A stretch of DNA of 64,000 nt from Bog-473 sp963787485 (GCA_963787485.1 CAWBDF010000007.1:930001-994000); one strand, 5' to 3'. Positions 1 through 8,900 are shown, counted from the first letter of the stretch. Notes: generated from the sequence alone by a model not told the origin. Numbers and translations: made by a program.

Positions 1-364
1 CCCGTTGGAGAAACGGGAAAGTCATGGAACCCTCTGTACGTGATGACTGGCCGGCGTTGTATTTCTGGAAACGATAGAGGTTGAAGTGCGCCACGGGGCG
101 AGCGGGTGTCCCCAAGCGCGAGCTCGCCGGAACGACCGGGATGCTTCCAAGAGTGCCCTGGAGCGCGGCCGAAGACTTCGAGCTGGCCACCTTCGGCTGG
201 GTCCACCGGTGAAACCACCAGGGCCTGCGCGAACCCGATCGGCTGCGTGCCATCAGCCGAGCTCGAGGCCTCCTGGTGGTGGGCAAACGCCTCCATCAAA
301 CCCGGGGCGATTCTGCCGGCAACCCACTGTCGCCATCCGTCCGCGTTGGACAACTTGCGATTCA
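1..364. other. Non-coding or unresolved window edge
   Basis: No convincing gene is seen before the DUF98 gene that begins near 365. Positions 1-17 form a perfect 6-bp hairpin (CCCGTT / AACGGG around a 5-nt loop), which could be the tail of a terminator of a gene outside the window. The reading frame of the downstream gene stays open back to a GTG at 86, but residues encoded there are Arg/Pro-rich and resemble no family, so I regard it as out-of-gene sequence. Confidence 0.4.
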
Positions 365-883
365 ATGGTGCGAATGGCCATTCCAGGAGATCTCCGGGCG
401 GCTCTTGACGGGACGAGCGGCACCGTCACCAGCTTCTTGGAGCAACTCGTCGGTGAACGCATCGATGCCCACGCACGTGGCCACGAGACGATCGGGGCGA
501 GGACCGCGAACGATCTGCAGGTTGAAGAGGACCACCCACTGCTTCATCGGGCGGCGACACTTCGGGGTCGCATGTCCGGACGTTCGTACGTGTACGCCGA
601 GAGCATCATTGTCACGAGTCGCCTGCCGCCCGGGTTCTCTGACAGGCTCGAATTCAGCCGCGACCCGATCGGTCGGATACTCGATGAGATGGGGATCGCC
701 GTCACCCGTAAAGACCTCGTCGAACCAGGTGGAGCTGCCGCATCCCGGCCCTGGAACGCCGAAGTCGCACTCGGCGACTACTTGCTCGTCCGGAGCTATC
801 GTATTGACTCCGAACAGATTCCTCTCATGCTCATCACCGAGTGGTTCCTCTTGACGGTCATGCCATTTCTTCCTTTGACTTAG
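365..883 (+). CDS. Chorismate pyruvate-lyase-like (DUF98) protein
   Basis: The protein has about 172 residues and reads like the DUF98 / Rv2949c-type chorismate lyase family. It has an N-terminal GTSGTVTSFLEQLVGE segment, a central SYVYAESIIVTSRLPPGF strand-turn, then DPIGRILDEMGI, and a C-terminal SYRIDSEQIPLMLITEWF block in the position of the family's closing motif. Family members cleave chorismate to 4-hydroxybenzoate and pyruvate or are UTRA-like ligand binders; which applies here is not decided by sequence. Starts at 365 or 374 (both ATG) fit the family length. No biosynthetic partner lies beside it, and the next gene, an MFS transporter, is convergent. Confidence 0.55.
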   Translation: MVRMAIPGDLRAALDGTSGTVTSFLEQLVGERIDAHARGHETIGARTANDLQVEEDHPLLHRAATLRGRMSGRSYVYAESIIVTSRLPPGFSDRLEFSRDPIGRILDEMGIAVTRKDLVEPGGAAASRPWNAEVALGDYLLVRSYRIDSEQIPLMLITEWFLLTVMPFLPLT

Positions 884-907
884 GGGTCTGGAAGAAACTC
901 AATGCCG

Positions 908-2365
908 CTACTCAACCCCGATGATCTCTTCGGGCATCGGCTCACGCTCTACGTAACCACGCATGGTGTTGGCGGCATCGCTGTCGCGAATCATCAGCGC
1001 GGCGCCCGCGGCGAGCATGATCATGCACGACCCTATGAAGAACGAGAAGTGGAAGGCCTTGAGCGAGGCGTGACGCAAATCGGCTCGTCCGGTGGCGCCC
1101 TGGGAGAACTGCGTCGTGGCCTCGACCAGCACCGTGGCGAGGATCGCCACACCGAGCGACGCTGAGATCTGACGCAGCGCCGCAAAGATGGCGGTCGCCC
1201 GCCCGGTGTCGGCCGGTTCGATGTTGGCGTAGGCCGCAGCCTGAATCGGCACGAAGACGAAGCCCAACGCCAGACCGCGGGCGAACATGATGCCTCTGAT
1301 CGTCCAAAGACTGGTGGTGAAGTCGACCGTCAGGAGCGCGAGGCTCACGATCGACATGGACGCGAGGCCGAACACGAGCAAGCGTCGAGGTCCCACCGTG
1401 TGGTACAGGCGCCCGCACGCCTGGCTCGTGATCACCATGCCGATCGCCTGGGGGAACAACACGAGTCCCGACTGGAGCGCCGTCAGCCCGAGCAATTCCT
1501 GGAGGAAGAGCGGCGACAGGAACAGGAGCCCGACGAAGCTTCCGAAGGACAGCATCGTGACGATGTTGGCCCGACGGAACATCCGTTCCCCCAAGAGCCG
1601 CAAGGCGAGCATCGGCTCGGCGACGTGCATCTCCACCCACACCAGGATGGCGAACGCCAGCAGCCCGAACGTGCCGGGAATGACCACGGTGGCAGATCCC
1701 CAGCCTTCGGACGGCCCGCGGGAGAGCGCGAAGAGGATGGCCGCGAGCCCCCCGCCGGAGAGCAGGAACCCGGCCAGATCGAATCGGCCCGCTCCGGGCT
1801 CACGATGCTCGCGCAGGCCGAAGGCTCCGACGACAAAGCCCAAGACACCGATGGGCACGTTGAGATAGAAGATCCAGCGCCACGAGTAGTCCGTGACGAG
1901 CCAGCCCCCGACCAGCGGCCCGAGCATCGGCGCGAGCACCACCGGGATCATCAGCACCGTCGATGCCTTGGCCCGTTCAATCGGTGGAAAGGCTCTGTAC
2001 AGCATCGCCGTCCCGACCGGGACCATCATTCCGCCACCGAAGCCCTGAACGAACCGGAAGATCGTCAGCTCTGCCAGCGAGTTGGCGTGGCCACACAGCA
2101 CCGACGCGCCCGTGAACGCGGCGAGGGCAAAAAGGTACATGCGCTTCGTCCCGAAACGGTCGCCGAACCAACCCGAAGCGGGGATGGAGATCGCCAGCGC
2201 CAGGAGGTAACCGAGGACCACCCACTCGACCTGGCTCACGCTCGAGTGGAACTGGTGGCTGAGGCGAGGAAGGGCCACGTTGACAATGCTCGTGTCGAGC
2301 AGGTCCATGAAGACACCCGCCACGAACACGGCGGCGACCAACCACTTGTAGGGGATTCGTCTCAC
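908..2365 (-). CDS. MFS drug/solute exporter, DHA2 (EmrB/QacA) type
   Basis: This is a 485-residue multi-pass membrane protein. TM1 carries the DHA2 signature LLDTSIVNVALP, loop 2-3 carries GDRFGTKRMY (motif A), and the segment GPLVGGWLVTDYSWRWIFYLNVPIG is the motif C/WRWIF region of 14-TM exporters. The expected role is proton-driven export of a small toxic compound across the inner membrane. The start is a GTG at 2363-2365. It diverges from csoR, and the 238-bp gap between them holds the CsoR operator and a 14-bp palindrome at 2459-2472, so it could share metal control, although this is only positional evidence. Confidence 0.85.
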   Translation of the reverse strand: MRRIPYKWLVAAVFVAGVFMDLLDTSIVNVALPRLSHQFHSSVSQVEWVVLGYLLALAISIPASGWFGDRFGTKRMYLFALAAFTGASVLCGHANSLAELTIFRFVQGFGGGMMVPVGTAMLYRAFPPIERAKASTVLMIPVVLAPMLGPLVGGWLVTDYSWRWIFYLNVPIGVLGFVVGAFGLREHREPGAGRFDLAGFLLSGGGLAAILFALSRGPSEGWGSATVVIPGTFGLLAFAILVWVEMHVAEPMLALRLLGERMFRRANIVTMLSFGSFVGLLFLSPLFLQELLGLTALQSGLVLFPQAIGMVITSQACGRLYHTVGPRRLLVFGLASMSIVSLALLTVDFTTSLWTIRGIMFARGLALGFVFVPIQAAAYANIEPADTGRATAIFAALRQISASLGVAILATVLVEATTQFSQGATGRADLRHASLKAFHFSFFIGSCMIMLAAGAALMIRDSDAANTMRGYVEREPMPEEIIGVE

Positions 2366-2458
2366 GCTGACGTTCTGCCCCGATTCCGTCGACGAGTCCC
2401 CGTCCGCCCTCCGCCAATCCGCATGGCAGCACGGTAGCCCCGGGCCTCGTCAAGGGAC

Positions 2459-2472
2459 TAGCCGGCCGGCTA
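2459..2472. promoter_or_regulatory. 14-bp perfect palindrome between MFS gene and csoR
   Basis: TAGCCGGCCGGCTA is fully self-complementary. It lies about 95 bp upstream of the minus-strand MFS start and about 95 bp from the CsoR operator. It could be a regulator site for the MFS gene. It is GC-rich, so chance is not excluded. Confidence 0.3.
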
Positions 2473-2563
2473 CGCGGCCGAGACGAGGGCTGGTGAACCG
2501 TGATGGGCGAGGATGGCGAGCGTGCCCCCCGGTCGAGGCCGGCCCGCGGGGACGCGTGGTGGG

Positions 2564-2592
2564 CGACCGATACCCTATGGGGGTATCGGTCG
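2564..2592. promoter_or_regulatory. CsoR-type operator
   Basis: This is a perfect inverted repeat with 12-bp arms (CGACCGATACCC and its complement GGGTATCGGTCG) around the 5-nt centre TATGG. It lies 12-40 bp upstream of the csoR ATG at 2604. The ATACCC / GGGTAT core with a central G/C tract is the form recognised by CsoR/RcnR-family repressors. The position implies autoregulation of csoR and the coupled permease. The csoR ribosome-binding site GAGGAGG (about 2592-2598) abuts the right arm. Confidence 0.8.
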
Positions 2593-2603
2593 AGGAGGTT
2601 CCC

Positions 2604-2888
2604 ATGCGTCCCGGTTACGTCGACGACAAAGAGGCCGTCACCAAGCGCCTGCGCCGGATCGAGGGCCAGATCCGCGGCCTTCAGCGAATGGTCGAAGAGG
2701 ACCGCTACTGCATCGATGTCCTCGGACAGGTCTCGGCTGCCACGAAGGCCCTCCAGGCGGTGGCCCTGACCCTCCTGCAGGACCACCTGGCCCACTGTGT
2801 CTCCGACGCCGTGCGCCGGGGCGGTGACGACGCAGCCGAGAAGCTCCAGGAGGCCACGGCCGCCATTGAGCGCTTGATCCGTTCCTGA
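2604..2888 (+). CDS. csoR: Copper-sensing repressor CsoR
   Basis: This 94-residue all-helical repressor belongs to the CsoR/RcnR (DUF156) family. Starting at the ATG at 2604, the Cu(I) ligands fall at Cys36 (in DRYCIDVL), His61 and Cys65 (in DHLAHC), the same numbering as in Mycobacterium tuberculosis CsoR. The basic N-terminal segment KRLRRIEGQIRGLQRM is the DNA-binding helix of the family. Cu(I) binding is expected to release the operator at 2564-2592. The frame is open upstream to 2493, but that part is not conserved. The stop overlaps the next start by ATGA, so the downstream permease is translationally coupled. Confidence 0.9.
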   Translation: MRPGYVDDKEAVTKRLRRIEGQIRGLQRMVEEDRYCIDVLGQVSAATKALQAVALTLLQDHLAHCVSDAVRRGGDDAAEKLQEATAAIERLIRS

Positions 2889-4207
2889 TGCCGGTGATGG
2901 CCGTCGCGCCGGCGCTGGTCGACGTCGGGCGCTCCGTGCGCGAGAGCTTCTTCATGTTCTGGGAGACGCTGTGGCCGCTCATCCTCGGCTTCGGTGTCTC
3001 CGGCGCCGTACAGACCTTCGCCAGCCGAGGCGCCATGCAGTGCCGACTGGGTGACCGTCGGCCGGGCACGATCGCCCGGGCGTCGGCCTACGGGATGGTC
3101 TCGTCGTCCTGCTCGTACGCCGCCTCGGCCATGGCCAAGTCCTTGTTCGCCAGGGGGGCCGACTACATCGCCGCCATGGTCTTCATGTTCGCCTCGACCA
3201 ACCTCGTCGTCGAGCTCGGCATCGTGCTCGTCGTCCTGATGGGTTGGCAGTTCGCCGTGAGCGAGTTCGTCGGCGGCATCGTCATGATCGCCCTGCTGGC
3301 CACGCTGGGTGCCCTGTGGTTCCGAGGGCGTGTGATCGTCGAAGCGCGGGCCCGGCTCGAAGCCACCGGGGTCTCCCCCGGCAACGAACACGAGCACCGC
3401 CACCAGGAACGCGACTCGGCGCCCGAAGAACCGGCCCGGCCGCTCTCCTCACGGCTCCGTTCCGTCCCGGCCTGGACCGACAGTGCCACCGCCACCATGT
3501 CGGACCTCACCATGTTGCGGCGTGAGCTGGTGGTGGGCTACGTGGTTGCCGGGTTCCTGACCGTCGTGGTGCCGACATCGGCTTGGCAGGCACTCTTCGT
3601 GACGGGGCACGGCTTTTGGACCAGCCTCGAGAACGTCGTCGTGGGCCCGTTCATCGCCATCATCAGCTTCGTGTGCTCCATCGGCAACGTGCCGTTGGCG
3701 GCCTCTCTGTGGAAGGGAGGGATCTCCTTCGGGGGAGTGATCTCGTTCATCTTCGCCGACCTCATCACCTTCCCACTCCTCCTGATCTACCGGCGCTACT
3801 ACGGCCCGCGCCTCATGCTGCGCATGCTCGCCGGGTTCTGGCTCCTCATGTCGGCGGCGGGACTCGTGACCGAGGTCCTCTTCCGGGCGGCCGGTCTCGT
3901 ACCGACCATCCGCCCCAGCACCGTGGCGCCGGATCGGTTCTCGTGGAACTACACCACGTACCTGAACCTCGTCTTCCTCGCCCTCTTCGCCGTCCTGTAC
4001 CTGCTGTACCGTCACCGGGACCGCCTGGACGAGGGCCACCGGTTCGCCCGAGACCCCGTCTGCGGGATGCAGGTCGAGATCGCGCACGCCCCCGCTCGGC
4101 GTGCCCGCGACACGATGCCCGTGTTCTTCTGCTCGGACCACTGTGCCGCGCGGTTCGATCCGCGGCACGACCGCAGAGCCGACGCCTCTCCGTTTGCGGC
4201 GCGATAG
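2888..4207 (+). CDS. DUF318 (ArsP-like) permease with C-terminal YHS domain
   Basis: The protein has 439 residues. Residues about 15-150 and 205-345 form two membrane halves. The first has SSSCSYAASAMAKSLFARGA and the second has VCSIGNVPLAASLWKGGISF, both typical of Pfam DUF318 permeases (the family of the organoarsenical exporter ArsP). Residues about 390-430 hold a YHS metal-binding domain: RDPVCGM, then FFCSDHCAARF. Because it is translationally coupled to csoR, a role in copper or other soft-metal efflux is likely. The substrate is inference: DUF318 proteins are not all metal exporters. A hydrophilic linker rich in Glu/His (about 165-195) separates the halves. Confidence 0.75.
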   Translation: MPVMAVAPALVDVGRSVRESFFMFWETLWPLILGFGVSGAVQTFASRGAMQCRLGDRRPGTIARASAYGMVSSSCSYAASAMAKSLFARGADYIAAMVFMFASTNLVVELGIVLVVLMGWQFAVSEFVGGIVMIALLATLGALWFRGRVIVEARARLEATGVSPGNEHEHRHQERDSAPEEPARPLSSRLRSVPAWTDSATATMSDLTMLRRELVVGYVVAGFLTVVVPTSAWQALFVTGHGFWTSLENVVVGPFIAIISFVCSIGNVPLAASLWKGGISFGGVISFIFADLITFPLLLIYRRYYGPRLMLRMLAGFWLLMSAAGLVTEVLFRAAGLVPTIRPSTVAPDRFSWNYTTYLNLVFLALFAVLYLLYRHRDRLDEGHRFARDPVCGMQVEIAHAPARRARDTMPVFFCSDHCAARFDPRHDRRADASPFAAR

Positions 4208-4244
4208 GCGCCGGCTTCGCCCCCAAGCTGCCCTTCCGTGGGCG

Positions 4245-4943
4245 ATGATGGCCCCCATGGCGTCCGACGCGGTGCCCCGGATCGCGGGCCGCAGCTCGTC
4301 CCGGCTGGGCGAGCCGCGATGGCCCATGGCCGCCGCGGTGATCGCCACCGGGGTCCTCCGGGCGACGCTCCCGCACGAGCTGCGCAACGGCGACGCCGCC
4401 TGGCTGTTCCTCGCCATCCTGCTCGTGCTTCTGGCCGTGCTCATTCTCGGGGACCCCGGCCGCATCGACCGCGACCGGCCGTGGTTGCACAACCTGACGA
4501 GCGTGCTCGTCGGCCTCATCACCGTGGCCAATGCCGACGCCGCGGTGCGCCTCATCGTCGCCATCGTCGACACAACGGGCTGGACCCAGGACGCCAAGGT
4601 GCTCCTGGCCAGCGGAGGCGCCATCTGGCTGTCCAACATCCTGGCCTTCGCCCTGTGGTTCTGGAACCTCGACCGGGGCGGACCGGCCGCCCGCGCCGCA
4701 GGCACCGGTTCAAGCCCGGCATTGATCTTCCCCGAGATGGTGCACTCCAGGCACGTGGGAGAGGACTGGGTGCCGGCGTTCGTCGACTATCTGCACTTTG
4801 CCTTCGCCACCGCCACCGCGTTCAGCCCGACCGACGTCTCCGCGGTCAAGCCCTGGACCAAGCTGATGATGATGGCCGAGGCCGGCATCTCCCTCGTGGT
4901 GGCCATTCTGGTCGTGGCCCGGGCCGTCAACATCTTGAAGTGA
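4245..4943 (+). CDS. Uncharacterised four- to six-pass membrane protein
   Basis: The protein has about 232 residues with hydrophobic stretches near residues 50-75, 85-110, 120-145 and 195-225. It ends in a motif-rich region, DYLHFAFATATAFSPTDV then KLMMMAEAGISLVVAI and VVARAVNILK. I recall this shape from unannotated actinobacterial membrane proteins, but no function is known to me. ATGs at 4245, 4248 and 4257 are all possible starts. Its stop overlaps the GTG start of the following MFS gene, so the two are probably co-expressed. Confidence 0.6.
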   Translation: MMAPMASDAVPRIAGRSSSRLGEPRWPMAAAVIATGVLRATLPHELRNGDAAWLFLAILLVLLAVLILGDPGRIDRDRPWLHNLTSVLVGLITVANADAAVRLIVAIVDTTGWTQDAKVLLASGGAIWLSNILAFALWFWNLDRGGPAARAAGTGSSPALIFPEMVHSRHVGEDWVPAFVDYLHFAFATATAFSPTDVSAVKPWTKLMMMAEAGISLVVAILVVARAVNILK

Positions 4944-6475
4944 CCGTGTCGGGTGGCGGTGACGGCGCCGGCACAGCCGCTCAGCCGCTGGTCCTGGCGA
5001 GCGCGCGAGGACGCTGGGTCCTCGTGGCCACCGTGCTCGGCTCGGGGATGGCCATGCTCGATGCGACGGTCGTCGGCATCGCGTTGCCTTCCATCAACCG
5101 GGACGTGGGGGGCGGCGTGGGCACCCTCCAGTGGGTCGTCACCGGCTACACGCTCACGTTGGCCGCATTCTTGCTGCTGGGCGGCGCGTTGGGCGACCGC
5201 TACGGGCGGCGAAAGGTCTTCTCCGTCGGCGTGGTCTGGTTCGCCGCCCTCTCGGCCTGTTGCGGGCTGGCGCCGAACGCCGGGCTCCTCGTCGCGGGGC
5301 GGGTGGCCCAGGGCATCGGTGGTGCGCTGCTGACCCCGGCCAGCCTGGCCATCCTGCAGGCCTCATTCCGGGCAGAGGACCGGGCCCGGACGATCGGGGC
5401 CTGGTCGGGGTTGACCGGGGTGGCCGCAGCCGCCGGTCCGCTCGTCGGGGGCTGGTTGATCGCCGTGGGATCGTGGCGCTGGGTCTTCACCATCAACGTC
5501 CCGCTGGCGGCACTGGTGCTCGCCATCACCGCCCGCCACGTCCCCGAGTCGCGTGACCCGCAGGCCGCCGCGCCGGTCGATCTTCCCGGTGCGGCCCTGG
5601 CGGCCGGCTTCCTGGCCGGCCTCACCTACGGGCTGATCGAGGGGCCGCAGCGGGGCTGGTCCAGTCCTGTCGTCGTCGCGGCACTGGTGCTGGCCGCGCT
5701 GTGCGGCCCTTTCTTCGTCGTCGTCGAGCTCCGACGGTCCCATCCGATGCTGCCCCTCGGCCTCTTCCGCTCCCGGCAGTTCAGCGGCGCCAACGCGGTC
5801 ACCTTCGCCGTCTACGGCGGGTTGGGCGGGGCCCTCTTCCTGCTCCCCACCGAGCTCCAGATCGTCAAGGGCTACAGCCCCCTTCTGTCCGGACTGGCCC
5901 TGCTGCCCGTGACCGTGGTCATGCTGGCCTTCTCCGCCCGATCGGGCCAGCTCTCGGCCCGCATCGGGCCCCGGCTGCAAATGACGGTCGGGCCCCTGTT
6001 CGTCGGGGCCGGCCTGGTCCTGTTGACGCGCGCGGCGGGCCCGGGAGGGTACCTGACCGCGGTCTTGCCGGGCGTCCTGTTGCTGGCCATCGGCTTGGCC
6101 GTCACCGTGGCCCCGTTGACCGCCACCGCGATGGGGGCTGCTCCGGCGGAGCATTCGGGTATCGCCTCGGCGGTCAACAACGTGGTGGCCCGCACCGCCG
6201 GACTCTTCGCGGTGGCCCTCCTGCCCCTGTTGGCCGGCCTCACCGGAGCCGCTGCGCTGGGTCCGAGCGAGCTGGCCGCGGGATTCCGGACGGCCATGGC
6301 CATCTCCGGAATCATCGCCGCCGCGGGCGGGATGGTGGCCGCACTGACCATCCGCAACCCGACCCGGGTCCGGGCGCAGACGGGCGCCCCGCTGCCCACG
6401 TGGCACTGCGCCGTCGGCGCTCCGCCGCTTCAACCGTCACCCACCATGTCGGCGGCCGACCCGCCGTCCCGCTGA
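4940..6475 (+). CDS. MFS exporter, DHA2 (14-TM) family
   Basis: This 511-residue transporter has the DHA2 signatures: MLDATVVGIALPSI in TM1, GGALGDRYGRRK (motif A), and GPLVGGWLIAVGSWRWVFTINVP in the TM5-TM6 region. It is likely an inner-membrane antiporter for hydrophobic toxicants. The GTG at 4940 overlaps the stop of the preceding membrane-protein gene (GTGA), which supports this start; a second GTG at 4946 is also possible. It is a distant paralogue of the transporter at 908-2365, sharing the family motifs but differing through most of the loops. Confidence 0.85.
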   Translation: MTVSGGGDGAGTAAQPLVLASARGRWVLVATVLGSGMAMLDATVVGIALPSINRDVGGGVGTLQWVVTGYTLTLAAFLLLGGALGDRYGRRKVFSVGVVWFAALSACCGLAPNAGLLVAGRVAQGIGGALLTPASLAILQASFRAEDRARTIGAWSGLTGVAAAAGPLVGGWLIAVGSWRWVFTINVPLAALVLAITARHVPESRDPQAAAPVDLPGAALAAGFLAGLTYGLIEGPQRGWSSPVVVAALVLAALCGPFFVVVELRRSHPMLPLGLFRSRQFSGANAVTFAVYGGLGGALFLLPTELQIVKGYSPLLSGLALLPVTVVMLAFSARSGQLSARIGPRLQMTVGPLFVGAGLVLLTRAAGPGGYLTAVLPGVLLLAIGLAVTVAPLTATAMGAAPAEHSGIASAVNNVVARTAGLFAVALLPLLAGLTGAAALGPSELAAGFRTAMAISGIIAAAGGMVAALTIRNPTRVRAQTGAPLPTWHCAVGAPPLQPSPTMSAADPPSR

Positions 6476-6531
6476 GGCCGAGGGCCGGCGCGGCGCTCAG
6501 GTCTCCGCGCCTCCAGCGCCGCCCGACGAGC

Positions 6532-8835
6532 TCAGGGGGCCGCTCCGCCGACCATCGGGGCGACCAGGTGCAGGTTTCCGGCCGAACCCTGGGAGCCGGC
6601 GTCACCGTAACTGAAGACTCCGCCGTCGGAGGCCACCAGCCAGTAGCCGGCACCGTCGAAGGTGCTCATCATCCCCACGACCGGCTTGTTGAGCTGGATC
6701 GCCCCGGCCGACCCGTGGAAGAGCGCGTCGCCAAAGCTGAAGACCCCGCCGTCGGAGGCCACCAGCCAGTAGCCGTGCCCGGTGGCGCTGCTGGCCATGC
6801 CGACCACCGGCTTGTTCAGGTGGATGCCCCCCGTCGAGCCGTAGAACACGGCGTCCCCAAAGCTGAACACTCCGCCGTCGGATGCCACCAGCCAGTAGCC
6901 GCCGCCGTCCGGCGTCGCCGCCATGCCCACGACGGGCTGGTTGAGGTGGAGGTTGCCCGTGGAGCCGTGGAACAGGGCGTCGCCGTAGGTGAAGACCCCC
7001 CCGTCGGAAGCCACCAGCCAGTAGCCGTTGCCGTCGGGTGTAGCCGCCATGCCGACCACCGGCTTGTTCAGGTGGATGTTGCCGGCCGAGCCGTGGAAGA
7101 GGGCGTTGCCGAAGCTGAACACGCCCCCGTCGGAGGCCACCTCCCAATAGCCGCCGTTGCCCGGCGGGGCCGCCATGCCCACGACCGGCTTGTTCAGGTG
7201 GATGTTGCCGGTCGAGCCGTGGAACAGCGCCGAGCCGTAGCCGAAGACCCCCCCGTCGGAAGCGTCGGTCCAGTAGCCCTCAGGAGGCGTGTAGGTGTCG
7301 AGGAGCCCGAACTCGTTCCCCGGGTCGAGGAAGTCGCCGCCGGCCACGCAGGAGCTGCGCGCCGTGCACGCCACCGCGAACAGGTCGCTCGCCGCCGATG
7401 TCCCCGTGGCGGCGTTGGCGGGGACCGGGGCCAGCTGCGAGGTCCAGGTGGTGCCCGAGAGCGTATCGATCATCCCGACCAGGTTGCTCGAACCGGTGTT
7501 CGCGTAGGCACCGACGGCCGCGCAGTCGGTCGAGGACAGGCACGACACCCCGAAGAACACAGAGTCGACGCTGGAGCCCGACGCCGCATCGGAGGGTTGC
7601 GGTGCCTCCTGCGCGGTTACGGTCCCACCGGCGGTCACGCTCGCGACGAGCGGTCGGGTCCCCCCGGTCGAGCTCGAGTAGTCACCAACGGCCACGCACC
7701 CGGAGTCGAAGCCGCAAGAGACGTCCAACAGCGGCGCATCCTCGCTACTGCCCGTGCTGGCGTTGCCCGGCAGCACGAGGGGCGAGGTCGTCCACGTCGC
7801 ACCCGACAGGTGGAGGAGCAACGGAGCGGTGCCGCTCGTCGTCGTCGCGTACTCGCCGGCCAGATCGCACACGGTACCGACGCACGAGAGGCTCTGGCCG
7901 AAACCGTTGATGTCTGGGTTGACGTCGACGATTTGACTACTTCCGGTCGCGGCGTCACTCGGGAGAGCCGCCACCGAGGGAGTCCAAGTCCCGCCCGACA
8001 GGCTGAGGAGCTCCAGTCCCCGCCCGCCAGCATTCGTCGCGTAGAGTCCGTCAGCCTCACACGAACCGACCGCCGGGCACGAGATCCCCTCCAGATCGAC
8101 CCCATTGTTGGTGTCGGCGTCGGACACCTGCGGAGCAGGCGTCGCCGTCCACTGCCCGCCTGAGAGCGTCTCAATGAGGCCGACCGTATGGCTCGCCGTG
8201 TTGGCGTAGAAACCGACCGCCTCACATGAGCCGGGGGCGGGACAGGACGCCGACTTGAGCCAGGTGTCCGCCGTGGCAGCCGGCTCGGCATCGCTCGGAG
8301 TCGGGGCCTCGGTCGCGGTCCAGACACCACCGGACAAGGTCTCGATCAGACCCTCCTCGCGTCCGCTGCTGTTCTTGTACTCACCAACAGTCACGCACGA
8401 CCCGCTAGTGGCGCAGTCCATGTCGTAGAACTGCGGGTCGGGGTCCGTTGCCGCGTCCGAGGGCATCGGCGCCTCGACACTCGACCACGTTCCTCCCGAG
8501 AGCATGTCGAGGAACCCGTGGGTGGTGCTGCTACCGGCGCTGTAGTCGCCGGCCGCGGCGCACGAGACCGCGGTGGCGCAGGCATCGGTCGTGATGGCTT
8601 CTTCCGGGTCGGTCGCGGGGGTGTCGAGCCCAGACGGGACCGGCGACTGCAGGCCGGTCCACCCTGGCGTCGGCACCGTGGCCGTCGCCGTTCCGGTGGC
8701 GAACAGACCCGCCAGTGCGCCGGTGCCCACGGCGAGCACGCCGTCCATGGCGATCACCGCCGTCCGGCGCAGAGTGGACGGGGTCACTCGACCCGTGGAC
8801 CGCTGTCGGTTGCCTCGCCGCGCGCGATCAGACAT
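6532..8835 (-). CDS. Secreted two-repeat protein with GYWLVASDGG modules
   Basis: The protein has 767 residues. A basic start (RRGNRQR), a hydrophobic stretch at about 28-52 and an Ala/Thr-rich region suggest Sec export. Residues about 80-480 contain roughly seven imperfect repeats of 50-60 residues with paired Cys (SCxxxGSCxAVGxY ... GLIETLSGGxWT ... PSDA). Residues about 500-765 contain six tandem 42-residue modules (GYWLVASDGGVFSFGDA ... HLNKPVVGMA). The latter are common in acidimicrobial secreted proteins in my recollection. Both parts resemble beta-propeller or beta-roll surface repeats. The function is unknown. The start ATG has an ideal AGGAGG nine bases upstream and a sigma70-like promoter at 8872-8900. 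Confidence 0.75.
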   Translation of the reverse strand: MSDRARRGNRQRSTGRVTPSTLRRTAVIAMDGVLAVGTGALAGLFATGTATATVPTPGWTGLQSPVPSGLDTPATDPEEAITTDACATAVSCAAAGDYSAGSSTTHGFLDMLSGGTWSSVEAPMPSDAATDPDPQFYDMDCATSGSCVTVGEYKNSSGREEGLIETLSGGVWTATEAPTPSDAEPAATADTWLKSASCPAPGSCEAVGFYANTASHTVGLIETLSGGQWTATPAPQVSDADTNNGVDLEGISCPAVGSCEADGLYATNAGGRGLELLSLSGGTWTPSVAALPSDAATGSSQIVDVNPDINGFGQSLSCVGTVCDLAGEYATTTSGTAPLLLHLSGATWTTSPLVLPGNASTGSSEDAPLLDVSCGFDSGCVAVGDYSSSTGGTRPLVASVTAGGTVTAQEAPQPSDAASGSSVDSVFFGVSCLSSTDCAAVGAYANTGSSNLVGMIDTLSGTTWTSQLAPVPANAATGTSAASDLFAVACTARSSCVAGGDFLDPGNEFGLLDTYTPPEGYWTDASDGGVFGYGSALFHGSTGNIHLNKPVVGMAAPPGNGGYWEVASDGGVFSFGNALFHGSAGNIHLNKPVVGMAATPDGNGYWLVASDGGVFTYGDALFHGSTGNLHLNQPVVGMAATPDGGGYWLVASDGGVFSFGDAVFYGSTGGIHLNKPVVGMASSATGHGYWLVASDGGVFSFGDALFHGSAGAIQLNKPVVGMMSTFDGAGYWLVASDGGVFSYGDAGSQGSAGNLHLVAPMVGGAAP
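6560..7280 (-). repeat. Six 126-bp tandem coding repeats
   Basis: The 42-residue module repeats at a 126-bp period. For example the segment encoding ASDGG recurs at about 6621, 6747, 6873, 6999 and 7125. Copies are highly alike at the DNA level over short blocks (the codons for HLNKPVVGM and SDGGVF), so they probably expand and contract by recombination. The outer copies have diverged most (GYWTDASDGG at one end, SYGDAGSQGSAGNLHLVAP at the other). Confidence 0.85.
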
Positions 8836-8844
8836 ACACCTGTA

Positions 8845-8900
8845 CCTCCTGGGGGGGAGCCCTTACCCTGCAATCTAAGGAAACCGGTGGGGCATGGCAA
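8845..8900 (-). promoter_or_regulatory. Promoter and ribosome-binding site of the repeat protein
   Basis: On the minus strand TTGCCA (8895-8900) and TAGATT (8872-8877) are separated by exactly 17 bp, a good match to a vegetative promoter. AGGAGG lies at 8845-8850, nine bases before the ATG. This is one of the clearest expression signals in the window, so the gene is probably well expressed. Confidence 0.6.

Noticed and set aside
2888..4207. Calling the permease an arsenic exporter (ArsP)
   Set aside because: The DUF318 family is broader than ArsP; no arsR or ars genes are nearby, while csoR and a YHS domain point to another soft metal.
6560..7280. Regularly spaced repeats resembling a CRISPR-like array
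   Set aside because: The 126-bp period is a whole number of codons in one long frame, and the repeats encode the 42-residue protein module. There are no spacers or cas genes.
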